Shown here one piece after another: positions 23,465 through 29,582 of a stretch of DNA of 29,582 nt. Positions within the stretch are counted from its first letter, which is position 1; the number at the start of each line of letters is the position of its first letter. The DNA lies in the NCBI GenBank assembly GCA_002476625.1, contig DLLC01000034.1, forward strand, positions 113,108 to 142,689, written 5' to 3'. A program made the position numbers and the translations under genes. The notes beneath the pieces are model-generated. The model saw only the letters and a list, made by a program, of their open reading frames with translations, was not told the origin of the DNA and searched no databases. The stretch comes from Porphyromonadaceae bacterium UBA7572 (GTDB lineage Bacteria; Bacteroidota; Bacteroidia; Bacteroidales; Muribaculaceae).

Positions 23465-24575
23465 TTATTCTGCGCCAAACTCCATCAAGTAGGCTTTGAT
23501 GAATTCGTCAATGTCGCCGTCCATCACGCCATTCACATTGCTTGTCTGGTGATTTGTGCGATGGTCTTTGACACGGCGGTCGTCGAACACGTAGCTGCGG
23601 ATTTGGCTGCCCCACTCAATCTTTTTCTTGGAGTCCTCTATTTTGCGTTGCTCTTCCTGCCTGTGCTGCAATTCTTTGTTGTAAAGAATTGATTTCAGGT
23701 TACGGAGAGCGTTTTCGCGGTTTTTAGGCTGGTCGCGCGTTTCGGTGTTCTCCACCAGAATTTCCTCCTCCTCTCCGGTATAGGGGTCTTTATACTGGTA
23801 GCGTGCACGCACGCCCGACTCCACCTTGTTCACATTCTGTCCGCCTGCACCGCCACTCCGGAAAGTGTCCCAAGTGAGGCGAGCGGGATCAATTTCTATC
23901 TCGATAGAGTCGTCGATAAGTGGTGTCACAAACACGGAGGCAAACGATGTCATTCTCTTGCCTTGTGCATTGTATGGCGACACACGCACCAGGCGGTGAA
24001 CGCCGTTCTCACTCTTTAGGTAACCATAGGCGAAAGCTCCTTCCACACTGATGGTGACCGACTTGATGCCTGCTTCATCGCCATCGATAATGTGTTCGAT
24101 AGAGGTCTTGTAGCCATGTCGCTCGCACCATCTCAGATACATTCGCATCAGCATTGAGGCCCAGTCCTGACTTTCTGTGCCGCCTGCGCCAGAGTTGATT
24201 TTCAGAATGGCATCCATCTTGTCCTCCTCGCCACGCAGCATGTTGCGCAACTCGAGTTTCTCAATTTTGTCCTTGGCGTCGGTGTAGAGCTTGTCAAGCT
24301 CCTCTTCGGAGATGACGCCTTCCTTCACGAAGTCGAACCCTACTTCCACTTCACCAACGGCTTGCTCCACTTCCTTGCAGCTGTCAATCCAAAAGCGTAG
24401 CATCTTTATCTTTTTCATTTGCGCTTCAGCGGCCTTTTGGTTGAGCCAGAAGTCGGGCACATGGGTGCGTAACTCTTCTTCTTCTACTTGTATTTTTTTA
24501 CTGTCGATGTCAAAGATACCTCCTCAACGCATCCGAGCGTTCTTGTATCTCTTTTAATTGGTCTTGTGTAATCAT
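23465..24575 (-). CDS. prfB: Peptide chain release factor 2 with programmed +1 frameshift
   Basis: RF2 recognises UAA and UGA and triggers peptide release. The gene is in two frames. A 21-codon first part starts at the ATG at 24575 (MITQDQLKEIQERS...RRYL) and meets an in-frame TGA at 24512-24510. The second frame continues as D-IDSKKIQVEEEEL from 24511 to the stop at 23465, giving 369 aa in total. The site reads AGGAGGTATCTTTGAC: an internal Shine-Dalgarno-like AGGAGG, the slippery CTT, TGA, then C, as in classical RF2 autoregulation. The catalytic GGQ is in RSGGAGGQNVNKVES. The codon-reading tripeptide is SPY (VRVSPYNAQGK) instead of SPF. Confidence 0.96.
24509..24526 (-). promoter_or_regulatory. 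prfB recoding site
   Basis: On the minus strand, AGGAGG lies 3 nt before CTT, and TGA (24512-24510) follows directly, with C next. When RF2 is scarce the ribosome slips +1 from CTT to TTT and reads GAC, producing full-length RF2; when RF2 is plentiful translation stops at TGA. Confidence 0.93.
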
Positions 24576-24702
24576 CTGAGCTCAATGATTTCAGTTGTTA
24601 ATATAATTTGTTAGTTATCTCAAAATGAACAGTTGCATGAGGTGTGATGTTTGTATGATTACTATCTCTCTTGCAACCGAATATAGTGTTGCTGGCGCTT
24701 CG

Positions 24703-26520
24703 TTATTTCATTTCAGCGGCAGCGTAAACTGCATTTATTAGCTTAGCATAGCGCTTGTTGATTACCGAGCGGCGTATTTTCAGTGTGTTGGTCAGCTCTC
24801 CGGTCTCCATGGTGAACGGGCGTGGCATCAGAATGAACCGCTTAATCTGTTCGTAGCTGGCAAGGTCTTTTTGCCACTCGTCGATGCGCTGCTGCATCAT
24901 TTTCCTAATTTCTTTGTTGTTCACCAGGTCGGCGGTGTCGGAAAAGGCAATTTTCTTTTTCTTTGCATAGGCTTTCAGTGCGTCGATTGAGGGTACAATG
25001 AGCGCCGAGACAAATTTTCTGCCGTCTCCTATTACCACGGCCTGCTCGATGAATAGGTCCTGACCGAGGCGAGTTTCGAGCACTTGTGGAGCAATGTATT
25101 TACCATTGCTGGTCTTGAAAAGGTCCTTTAGGCGCTCTGTGATGATAAGCGCTCCGTCGTCATTAATGGCGCCGCAATCGCCCGTGTGGAACCATCCTTC
25201 GCTGTCGATGGCTTTCGCTGTTTCTTCTGGCTTGTTGTAGTAGCCCTGCATCACGGTGGGCCCTTTCACTAAAATTTCGTTATCCTCTCCAATTTTCACC
25301 TTTACGCCTGGAATTGGCATGCCTATGGTGCCCAACTCCCAGTTAGTGTCGGGGAAGAATGATACTGATGCGGTGGTCTCGCTGAGGCCGTAACCTATTA
25401 CAATCGGAAAGCCTATGGCGCGGAGGAATTCTGTGATGTTGTCGGAAAGCATAGCTCCGGCCACAGGAAACAAGTGTGGGTTTTCGATGCCAATGGCGGC
25501 ACGCAGACGGCTGAACACTTTTTTGTTGAAGTATCTGTATTGCTTTTCCAGTAGCGCAGGGACTTTTTTCCCAGTTCGCACATATTTCATTTCGCGCTTC
25601 TTTGCCACAGCCATTGCTCGGTTGAAGAGCATTCTTACTATGGGTGAAGCGTTGGATATGTTGTCGGTAATGGCGGTATACACCTTTTCCCAGAAGCGAG
25701 GCACGCTGCACATGCACGTGGGCTGAATCTCTTTTACAGCTTTTTGAATCTCCTTTGGATTATAGTTGAGCACCACTCTTATGCCGTTAGTCAGGCACAC
25801 CATGCTCCATCCCAATTCGAAAATATGGCTCAGCGGCAGAAAACTCAACGACAGGTCGGTGTTTTCGTTGAGGCTTGGAATGCGCATGTTGTGGGCCAGC
25901 ATGGCTGCGTTGAAATTACTGTGGGTCAGCATCACGCCCTTTGGCGTGCCTGTGGTGCCAGAAGTGTAAATGAGGCAAATCAAGTCGGATGGAAGTGCGC
26001 TCTCCTTGCGCTTGTCCACTTGTGCCATATCCATATCGCTGCCCCAGTCAAGGAATTCCTCCCATGTCATGCTGGAGTCGTCGTCTTCCTTTTTCTGGAT
26101 TAGAGGGTTGAGCGTGACAATAAATTTCAGCGAAGGGCAATCGGCTTTGATTTCCATTGCGATGTCGTATTGGCGCTGGTCGCCCACGAAAAGCACGATG
26201 GCTTGGGCATCGCCTATGATGTAGGAGGCTTCGCTGCTGCTGCTTGTGGCGTAGATTGGCACCACGGCCCCACGGCAGTAGTATGCTGCAAAGTGTGTAT
26301 TGAGGATCTCAGGGCAGTTCTGAGAGAAGATGGCCACTTTGCCACCGGCGTCTAACCCTGCTTTATATAGCGATTTTGCTTCTCGTTCAATGTTGGCTTT
26401 GAATTGATTCCATGAAATGGAGGTCCATTGGTTGGTTTTGTAGTCACGGAATCGGAGAGCCTCTCGGTCGCCGAATCTTTTCGCTTGCTTACTGATAAGC
26501 TCAACTAATTCGTTTACCAT
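24703..26520 (-). CDS. Long-chain-fatty-acid-CoA ligase (AMP-forming)
   Basis: Activates fatty acids to acyl-CoA via an acyl-adenylate. I place the start at 26520 (MVNELVELISKQAKRFGDRE), giving 605 aa; a further 25 codons upstream are in frame but contain the -7 promoter box and a stretch unlike the family. Motifs of the ANL superfamily: LIYTSGTTGTPKGVMLTHSN (AMP/P-loop), LSFLPLSHIFELGWS, VIGYGLSETTASVSF, GWFHTGDCGAINDDG, and LKDLFKTSNGKYIAP with the C-terminal hinge. The C-terminal subdomain is complete. It is the first gene of the minus-strand series, 127 nt upstream of prfB, and may be transcribed separately from it. Confidence 0.92.
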   Translation of the reverse strand: MVNELVELISKQAKRFGDREALRFRDYKTNQWTSISWNQFKANIEREAKSLYKAGLDAGGKVAIFSQNCPEILNTHFAAYYCRGAVVPIYATSSSSEASYIIGDAQAIVLFVGDQRQYDIAMEIKADCPSLKFIVTLNPLIQKKEDDDSSMTWEEFLDWGSDMDMAQVDKRKESALPSDLICLIYTSGTTGTPKGVMLTHSNFNAAMLAHNMRIPSLNENTDLSLSFLPLSHIFELGWSMVCLTNGIRVVLNYNPKEIQKAVKEIQPTCMCSVPRFWEKVYTAITDNISNASPIVRMLFNRAMAVAKKREMKYVRTGKKVPALLEKQYRYFNKKVFSRLRAAIGIENPHLFPVAGAMLSDNITEFLRAIGFPIVIGYGLSETTASVSFFPDTNWELGTIGMPIPGVKVKIGEDNEILVKGPTVMQGYYNKPEETAKAIDSEGWFHTGDCGAINDDGALIITERLKDLFKTSNGKYIAPQVLETRLGQDLFIEQAVVIGDGRKFVSALIVPSIDALKAYAKKKKIAFSDTADLVNNKEIRKMMQQRIDEWQKDLASYEQIKRFILMPRPFTMETGELTNTLKIRRSVINKRYAKLINAVYAAAEMK

Positions 26521-26549
26521 CTTTTGTATTTTTTTATTGATTAGCGGTG

Positions 26550-26557
26550 CAAAATTA
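26550..26557 (-). promoter_or_regulatory. -7 box of the acyl-CoA ligase
   Basis: TAATTTTG (26557-26550, minus strand) matches TAnnTTTG. The nearest TTG upstream is at a 23-nt spacing, longer than usual. It lies 29 nt before the ATG at 26520 and inside the longer possible frame, so it argues for the shorter protein. Confidence 0.55.
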
Positions 26558-26911
26558 CTCAAAATCCCTTGAATAAAAATCAAGTCGATGTCCATATTAA
26601 CATCAATTCCAAAAATGCCGAAAAAAAAACCAATAATTAACGTTTTGTGCTTATCTCTTTTTCTTTGCGCCTTGCTACGGGCCGATGAGGAGCGACTATC
26701 ACATTTTTAGGTTTCTTTTGTCTCTCACAGTTGTGTGATGGTGAAAAGTTGGCTACAATAGCGTTTTCGCATGCCTTCAGAATTTTAATGTGCTGATTAT
26801 TGGTGGCTTCAGCGCGCGTGGTTTCATGCACCAGATAGTAGGCAGAGCGCTTATTCTTACATTGTTGGTAAAAAGTGCGGGGATTTTATTTAAAAAATGA
26901 GAAAAATGGAC

Positions 26912-26919
26912 TAATTTTG
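26912..26919 (+). promoter_or_regulatory. -7 box upstream of the antiterminator locus
   Basis: TAATTTTG matches TAnnTTTG; at the expected -33 position there is only a T-rich ATTTA. If used, transcripts would start near 26923 and carry a leader of about 230 nt before the truncated copy and 720 nt before the full-length regulator. Confidence 0.45.
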
Positions 26920-27097
26920 CAAATGATATGTATTGAGCCTATAAAGGTGCTGATATTTAGACATTGAAAAGAAAGGTGATATGTATGTCCCGGTGGAAGT
27001 TTGCCTAAATGGCTTACATAGATACTACTTTTTTTTAATGAAATTGAATTATTTAATACCAAGATTGTCAATTTATGCACATAAGCGTAGGAAGATT

Positions 27098-27468
27098 GGC
27101 ATGGTCATTCATAGTGATGACAACCAACAGTGAAATAAAGTAGAAGCGGATTTATGAAGCTGGATAGCACGAATTCACTTTCTGCTGCCAACGAAGCTAA
27201 GTGCTTGCTTACATTATTAGATGTATGCATTGCAAGTGGAGGAGGCAAATCTTTTTCTGAGCCAGATAAGTGTTCTGGCCCAGAAGTAATGTTTTGCTTG
27301 AACGTGAAAAGCACGAGTTTTGCTCACAGTGAAATCTGCATCTCGGAGCATGGTACAGAACTCTCTCATTGGCGCAATGACTTCATGCATCGCAGCAAAG
27401 TGGAATCTTGTAAAAACCAGCTTTTAAACTATCACCATAATCCCGTTATTCATACAAGCGTATAAAAA
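27098..27468 (+). repeat. Upstream copy of the duplicated antiterminator 5' end
   Basis: This unit (5' untranslated region plus about 103 codons) is homologous to about 27584-27973. Identity is very high at 27140-27192 versus 27633-27685 (53 nt with one difference) and moderate elsewhere. The reading frame is kept throughout, with a net loss of 7 codons in this copy. Similarity ends at the stop codon of the upstream copy. Confidence 0.85.
27154..27465 (+). pseudogene. Truncated duplicate of the NusG/UpxY-like regulator N-terminus
   Basis: A 103-codon frame starting MKLDSTNSLSAANEAKC and ending VIHTSV. It aligns with residues 1-110 of the full-length regulator beginning at 27647 (shared MKLDSTNSLSAAN, AKC, SGPEV, CLN, the HR-KV and NQL block, and the terminal IHTSV), but stops exactly where that protein continues into the NGN core. 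It therefore lacks most of the NusG N-terminal domain and the whole KOW domain. It may be a decaying duplicate. However, the frame is intact despite roughly half the residues having changed, which leaves open a role as a leader peptide or small decoy. I cannot tell which from one sequence. Confidence 0.6.
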
Positions 27469-27583
27469 TCGTTCCATAATTTGAGCCCTTTTCTGTGAAA
27501 AGTGGTTTGGATATTTACGACTTTTTGCTCTGAATCGTTTTTAAAGGTAAATACTATACCAACAGTTTTTATAAGCAAATGAG

Positions 27584-27973
27584 CGTGGTCATACACAAGA
27601 TGACTATCAGCGGCGAAATAAAATAAATTTAGGTAGAAGCGGATTTATGAAGCTGGATAGCACGAATTCTCTTTCTGCTGCCAACAATGCAAAGTGCCAT
27701 CATTTATTACATGAGGGCGTGGCTATTGAAAGTGGCAAGCACTTTTCTGGACTAGGCAAGCCATCTGGGCCAGAGGTGGAGTGCTGTCTGAACGAGAAAA
27801 ACACGAACGACTCTCATTGCGAAAGTAATAGGCCTTTTGTTCATGATAAACAGAAGCATCAAGTGAAAGGGGAACCTGTCCCTTGGTGCTACATTTTCGT
27901 GCACCACCGCAAAGTGAATTCGTTTGAAAATCAGTTGATAAACGACGACCGTGAATTTTTTATCCATACAAGT
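27584..27973 (+). repeat. Downstream copy of the duplicated antiterminator 5' end
   Basis: Partner of the unit at 27098-27468, with an offset of 493 nt at the start codon. It includes the leader GCGTGGTCATACAC... (compare GCATGGTCATTCAT in the upstream copy), a shared GAAATAAA, the 37-nt identical block at 27633-27669, and the first 110 codons of the full-length regulator. Confidence 0.85.
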
Positions 27974-28813
27974 GTAAAATATGTGCAAAAAAAGGGTAAA
28001 GCTAACGGTTGCAAAAAAGTGGCTTTCCCCACGGTCAGTGGACTGGTGTTCATCAAGGGACATCCTTATGATGTGCAGCGCTACCTTGATATCCATTTAC
28101 CTAACTATCATCTTTGCCGTAACTGTAGTACAGGGAGAGCTGCAGAAATCCCCAATAGCCAGATGCAGGCTTTTATGTGTGTGGCGAAGACTGACCCTGA
28201 GCGCATCCGTTTTCTTCTTCACCCTTTTGTGTATTACTCCAAGAACCGTACCCTGCTTCGCATCACCACTGGTGACCTCGCGGGCATGGAGGGCTACGTT
28301 ATTCGCATAGCCAGCGACCGCAAATTAGTAATGGAAGTGGGTGGCATGTGTGTGGCGATAGGCGGAATTCATTACGAGCGATTTGAGGAAGTGGGGAAAA
28401 ATCAGGCCAGTAGGAAAGAACGCAAGATTTTCTACAAGCGCAACCTCCATGAGCGTGAGGCATTTATTGACCGTTATTTTCATCGAGTGAGCACGGTGGA
28501 AGAGGCTCGCGAACAGGCAGAAAGCATAGAGCTTTTACTCAATCAATCGCAGACCGACTTGAGCAGCGATAGGATTAGCGCAAAAGAGGCGCTTGATGTG
28601 CTTTACTTCATCATAGAGGAGAATGGTTACTACTATGGCCCATTTCTTCTTCAGCTCAGCTCGGTTCTGAAACCAGTGATTGACGCTGGCTGTAAAGTGG
28701 CGCAGGCTATGGCGAGAATTATCGATGGTGAGCAGCTCTGTGAAGATGCTCGCCAGCGCCATCAAACCGACTTAGACGAGCTTAGATCCAAGTACGGCTA
28801 TCTGTTTGAATGA
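27647..28813 (+). CDS. NusG/UpxY-like transcription antiterminator of a polysaccharide locus
   Basis: A 388-aa protein expected to bind RNA polymerase and prevent early termination across a long surface-polysaccharide operon. Parts: an unusual Cys/His-rich N-terminal extension (1-78); an NGN-like domain at about 79-200 (PWCYIFVHHRKVNSFENQL, KKVAFPTVSGLVFIKG); a KOW motif at about 205-240 (RITTGDLAGMEGYVIRI, LVMEVGGMCVAIGGIH); and a helical C-terminal extension of about 140 residues (260-388) not found in ordinary NusG. The next gene is a nucleotide-sugar dehydrogenase 44 nt downstream, the expected setting for UpxY proteins. A truncated copy of its front end lies directly upstream. The NGN/KOW assignment is fairly confident; the regulatory target is inferred from location. 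Confidence 0.78.
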   Translation: MKLDSTNSLSAANNAKCHHLLHEGVAIESGKHFSGLGKPSGPEVECCLNEKNTNDSHCESNRPFVHDKQKHQVKGEPVPWCYIFVHHRKVNSFENQLINDDREFFIHTSVKYVQKKGKANGCKKVAFPTVSGLVFIKGHPYDVQRYLDIHLPNYHLCRNCSTGRAAEIPNSQMQAFMCVAKTDPERIRFLLHPFVYYSKNRTLLRITTGDLAGMEGYVIRIASDRKLVMEVGGMCVAIGGIHYERFEEVGKNQASRKERKIFYKRNLHEREAFIDRYFHRVSTVEEAREQAESIELLLNQSQTDLSSDRISAKEALDVLYFIIEENGYYYGPFLLQLSSVLKPVIDAGCKVAQAMARIIDGEQLCEDARQRHQTDLDELRSKYGYLFE

Positions 28814-28857
28814 GGCAATCATTTTTTACGAAACTAAATATTAAAGGACAAAATAAT

Positions 28858-29582
28858 ATGCGTGACTTTAAAGACATTAAGGTGGCGGTGGCTGGCACGG
28901 GCTATGTGGGCCTGAGCATAGCCACGCTGCTCTCGCAGCATCACCATGTGGCGGCTGTGGACGTGATACCGGAAAAGGTGGAGAAGCTCAACAAGCGGAT
29001 TTCGCCGATTCAGGACGAGTATATCGAAAAATACCTGGCTGAGAAGCCGCTCCTCCTCGAGGCCACTCTCGACGGCCGCACGGCCTACGCCGATGCCGAC
29101 TTCGTGGTGATAGCCGCCCCCACCAACTACGACCCGGTGAAGAACTACTTCGACACGAGCCACGTGGAGGAGGTGATCGACCTCGTGCTGGAGGTGAACC
29201 CCGACGCCGTGATGGTGATCAAGAGCACCATACCGGTGGGCTACACCCGCAACCTCTACCTGAAGTATGCGCAAAAAGGCGTGAAGAAGTTTAACCTCCT
29301 TTTCTCGCCAGAGTTCCTTCGCGAGAGCAAGGCGCTCTACGACAACCTCTATCCCAGCCGCATCATCGTGGGCTACCCCAAGATGATCGACCTGCCCGAC
29401 CACGAGCAGGAGAACAAGGCGATAGCCTCGGTGACCGATGTGGAGAAGCTGAAGGAGGCCGCCAAGACCTTCGCCGCGCTTCTGCAGGAAGGGGCAATCA
29501 AGGAAAACATCGCCACCCTCTTCATGGGCATGAAGGAGGCAGAGGCGGTGAAGCTCTTCGCCAACACCTACCTCGCCCTGCG
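28858..29582 (+). CDS. UDP-glucose/GDP-mannose dehydrogenase family protein (3' partial)
   Basis: NAD-dependent oxidation of a nucleotide sugar (UDP-glucose to UDP-glucuronate, or a related UDP-HexNAc or GDP-mannose reaction) for polysaccharide synthesis. The ATG at 28858 begins MRDFKDIKVAVAGTGYVGLS with the Rossmann GxGYVG. Further motifs are FVVIAAPTNYDP, VIKSTIPVGYTRN, LLFSPEFLRESKALYDN and EAVKLFANTYLALR, the last being the family's conserved helix; the window ends there, before the catalytic Cys. About 241 codons are present. EFLRESKALYDNLYPSR resembles the short, Ugd-type enzymes (about 390 aa). GC content is visibly higher than in all preceding genes. It is probably the first biosynthetic gene of a capsule or exopolysaccharide operon controlled by the upstream antiterminator. 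Confidence 0.9.
   Translation, partial: MRDFKDIKVAVAGTGYVGLSIATLLSQHHHVAAVDVIPEKVEKLNKRISPIQDEYIEKYLAEKPLLLEATLDGRTAYADADFVVIAAPTNYDPVKNYFDTSHVEEVIDLVLEVNPDAVMVIKSTIPVGYTRNLYLKYAQKGVKKFNLLFSPEFLRESKALYDNLYPSRIIVGYPKMIDLPDHEQENKAIASVTDVEKLKEAAKTFAALLQEGAIKENIATLFMGMKEAEAVKLFANTYLAL

Larger units (their letters stand above)
26521..27153. other. Intergenic region and long leader of the polysaccharide-locus regulator
   Basis: This stretch of about 630 nt separates the minus-strand ligase from the plus-strand regulator locus. It holds the ligase -7 box (26550), a perfect plus-strand -7 box TAATTTTG at 26912-26919, a 10-nt direct repeat TGATATGTAT (26924-26933 and 26977-26986), and a leader of about 230 nt before the first ATG. 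A minus-strand frame that could encode about 64 residues (GTG at 26831 to 26637) stays open further upstream but has no recognisable start signal or family. I found no tRNA, clear terminator or pair of inverted repeats resembling an invertible promoter. Confidence 0.6.

Noticed and set aside
24458..24460. RF2 start at the ATG at 24460
   Set aside because: It would omit the conserved N-terminal helix, which is encoded upstream through the programmed frameshift site.
26521..26595. Longer N-terminus for the acyl-CoA ligase (ATG at 26595)
   Set aside because: The extension overlaps a perfect TAnnTTTG box, and the family start (MVNELVELIS) is at 26520.
26880..27140. Invertible promoter as in B. 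fragilis capsule loci
   Set aside because: I searched for paired inverted repeats flanking the 26912 box and saw only short imperfect matches (TATGTA/TACATA); there is no adjacent recombinase gene in the window.
27487..27503. Hairpin CTTTTC-TGT-GAAAAG between the two regulator copies as a terminator
   Set aside because: Only 6 bp, mostly A-T, and without a T-tract directly after it; too weak to call.
1..29582. CRISPR arrays, insertion sequences, prophage genes
   Set aside because: No regularly spaced repeats, transposase or integrase motifs, or phage structural genes were seen on either strand; the only notable repeats are those listed.

Overview
This is a 29.6 kb stretch of a Bacteroidales chromosome. 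Muribaculaceae or Prevotellaceae fit well, but I cannot fix the family from sequence alone. Grounds: promoters of the Bacteroidetes type (-33 TTG/TTTG, 19-20 nt spacer, -7 TAnnTTTG), almost no Shine-Dalgarno sequences, and families typical of the phylum (DUF5106, DUF4369-type redoxin lipoprotein, WG-repeat protein, NusG/UpxY-like polysaccharide regulator, desulfoferrodoxin). I see no insertion sequence, prophage, integrase or CRISPR array.

Layout. (1) 1-6216, plus strand: a tight operon of an FAD/Fe-S D-lactate dehydrogenase (5' end cut by the window), a MurT/HGSNAT-like membrane protein, a BadF-type amino-sugar kinase and the MurNAc-6-phosphate etherase MurQ, closed by a perfect hairpin. Together they look like N-acetylmuramic acid salvage with a built-in route for the D-lactate that MurQ releases. 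The membrane protein carries a block of Sel1-like repeats inserted between its last two membrane segments, which is the most unusual protein architecture here. (2) 6237-13568: an SGNH hydrolase, a small minus-strand hypothetical, a DUF5106-DoxX pair, then mnmA, a bifunctional-nuclease protein, a nucleoside transporter, rsmE and kdsA. (3) 13584-18873: a TPR protein, tRNA-Val, desulfoferrodoxin on the minus strand, a probable outer-membrane barrel, a redoxin-like lipoprotein lacking CxxC, and a GYF_2 membrane protein. (4) 18880-20157: a minus-strand glycosyltransferase, divergent from asd. (5) 20158-26520: asd (plus strand) faces a minus-strand series transcribed in the order acyl-CoA synthetase, prfB, argB, WG-repeat protein; a 16-bp bidirectional terminator separates the two. 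prfB contains the classical programmed +1 frameshift. (6) 26521-29582: a long leader, a truncated duplicate of the front of a NusG/UpxY-like antiterminator, the full-length antiterminator, and the start of a UDP-glucose/GDP-mannose dehydrogenase with visibly higher GC. This reads as the entry to an exopolysaccharide or capsule locus continuing beyond the window.

Main points for follow-up: the D-lactate dehydrogenase-murT-murK-murQ grouping with the Sel1-bearing MurT-like protein; the duplicated, truncated antiterminator 5' end with a nearly invariant 53-nt module around the start codon; several promoters placed so close to the ATG that transcripts should be leaderless; and two thioredoxin-fold proteins that have both lost the CxxC motif.
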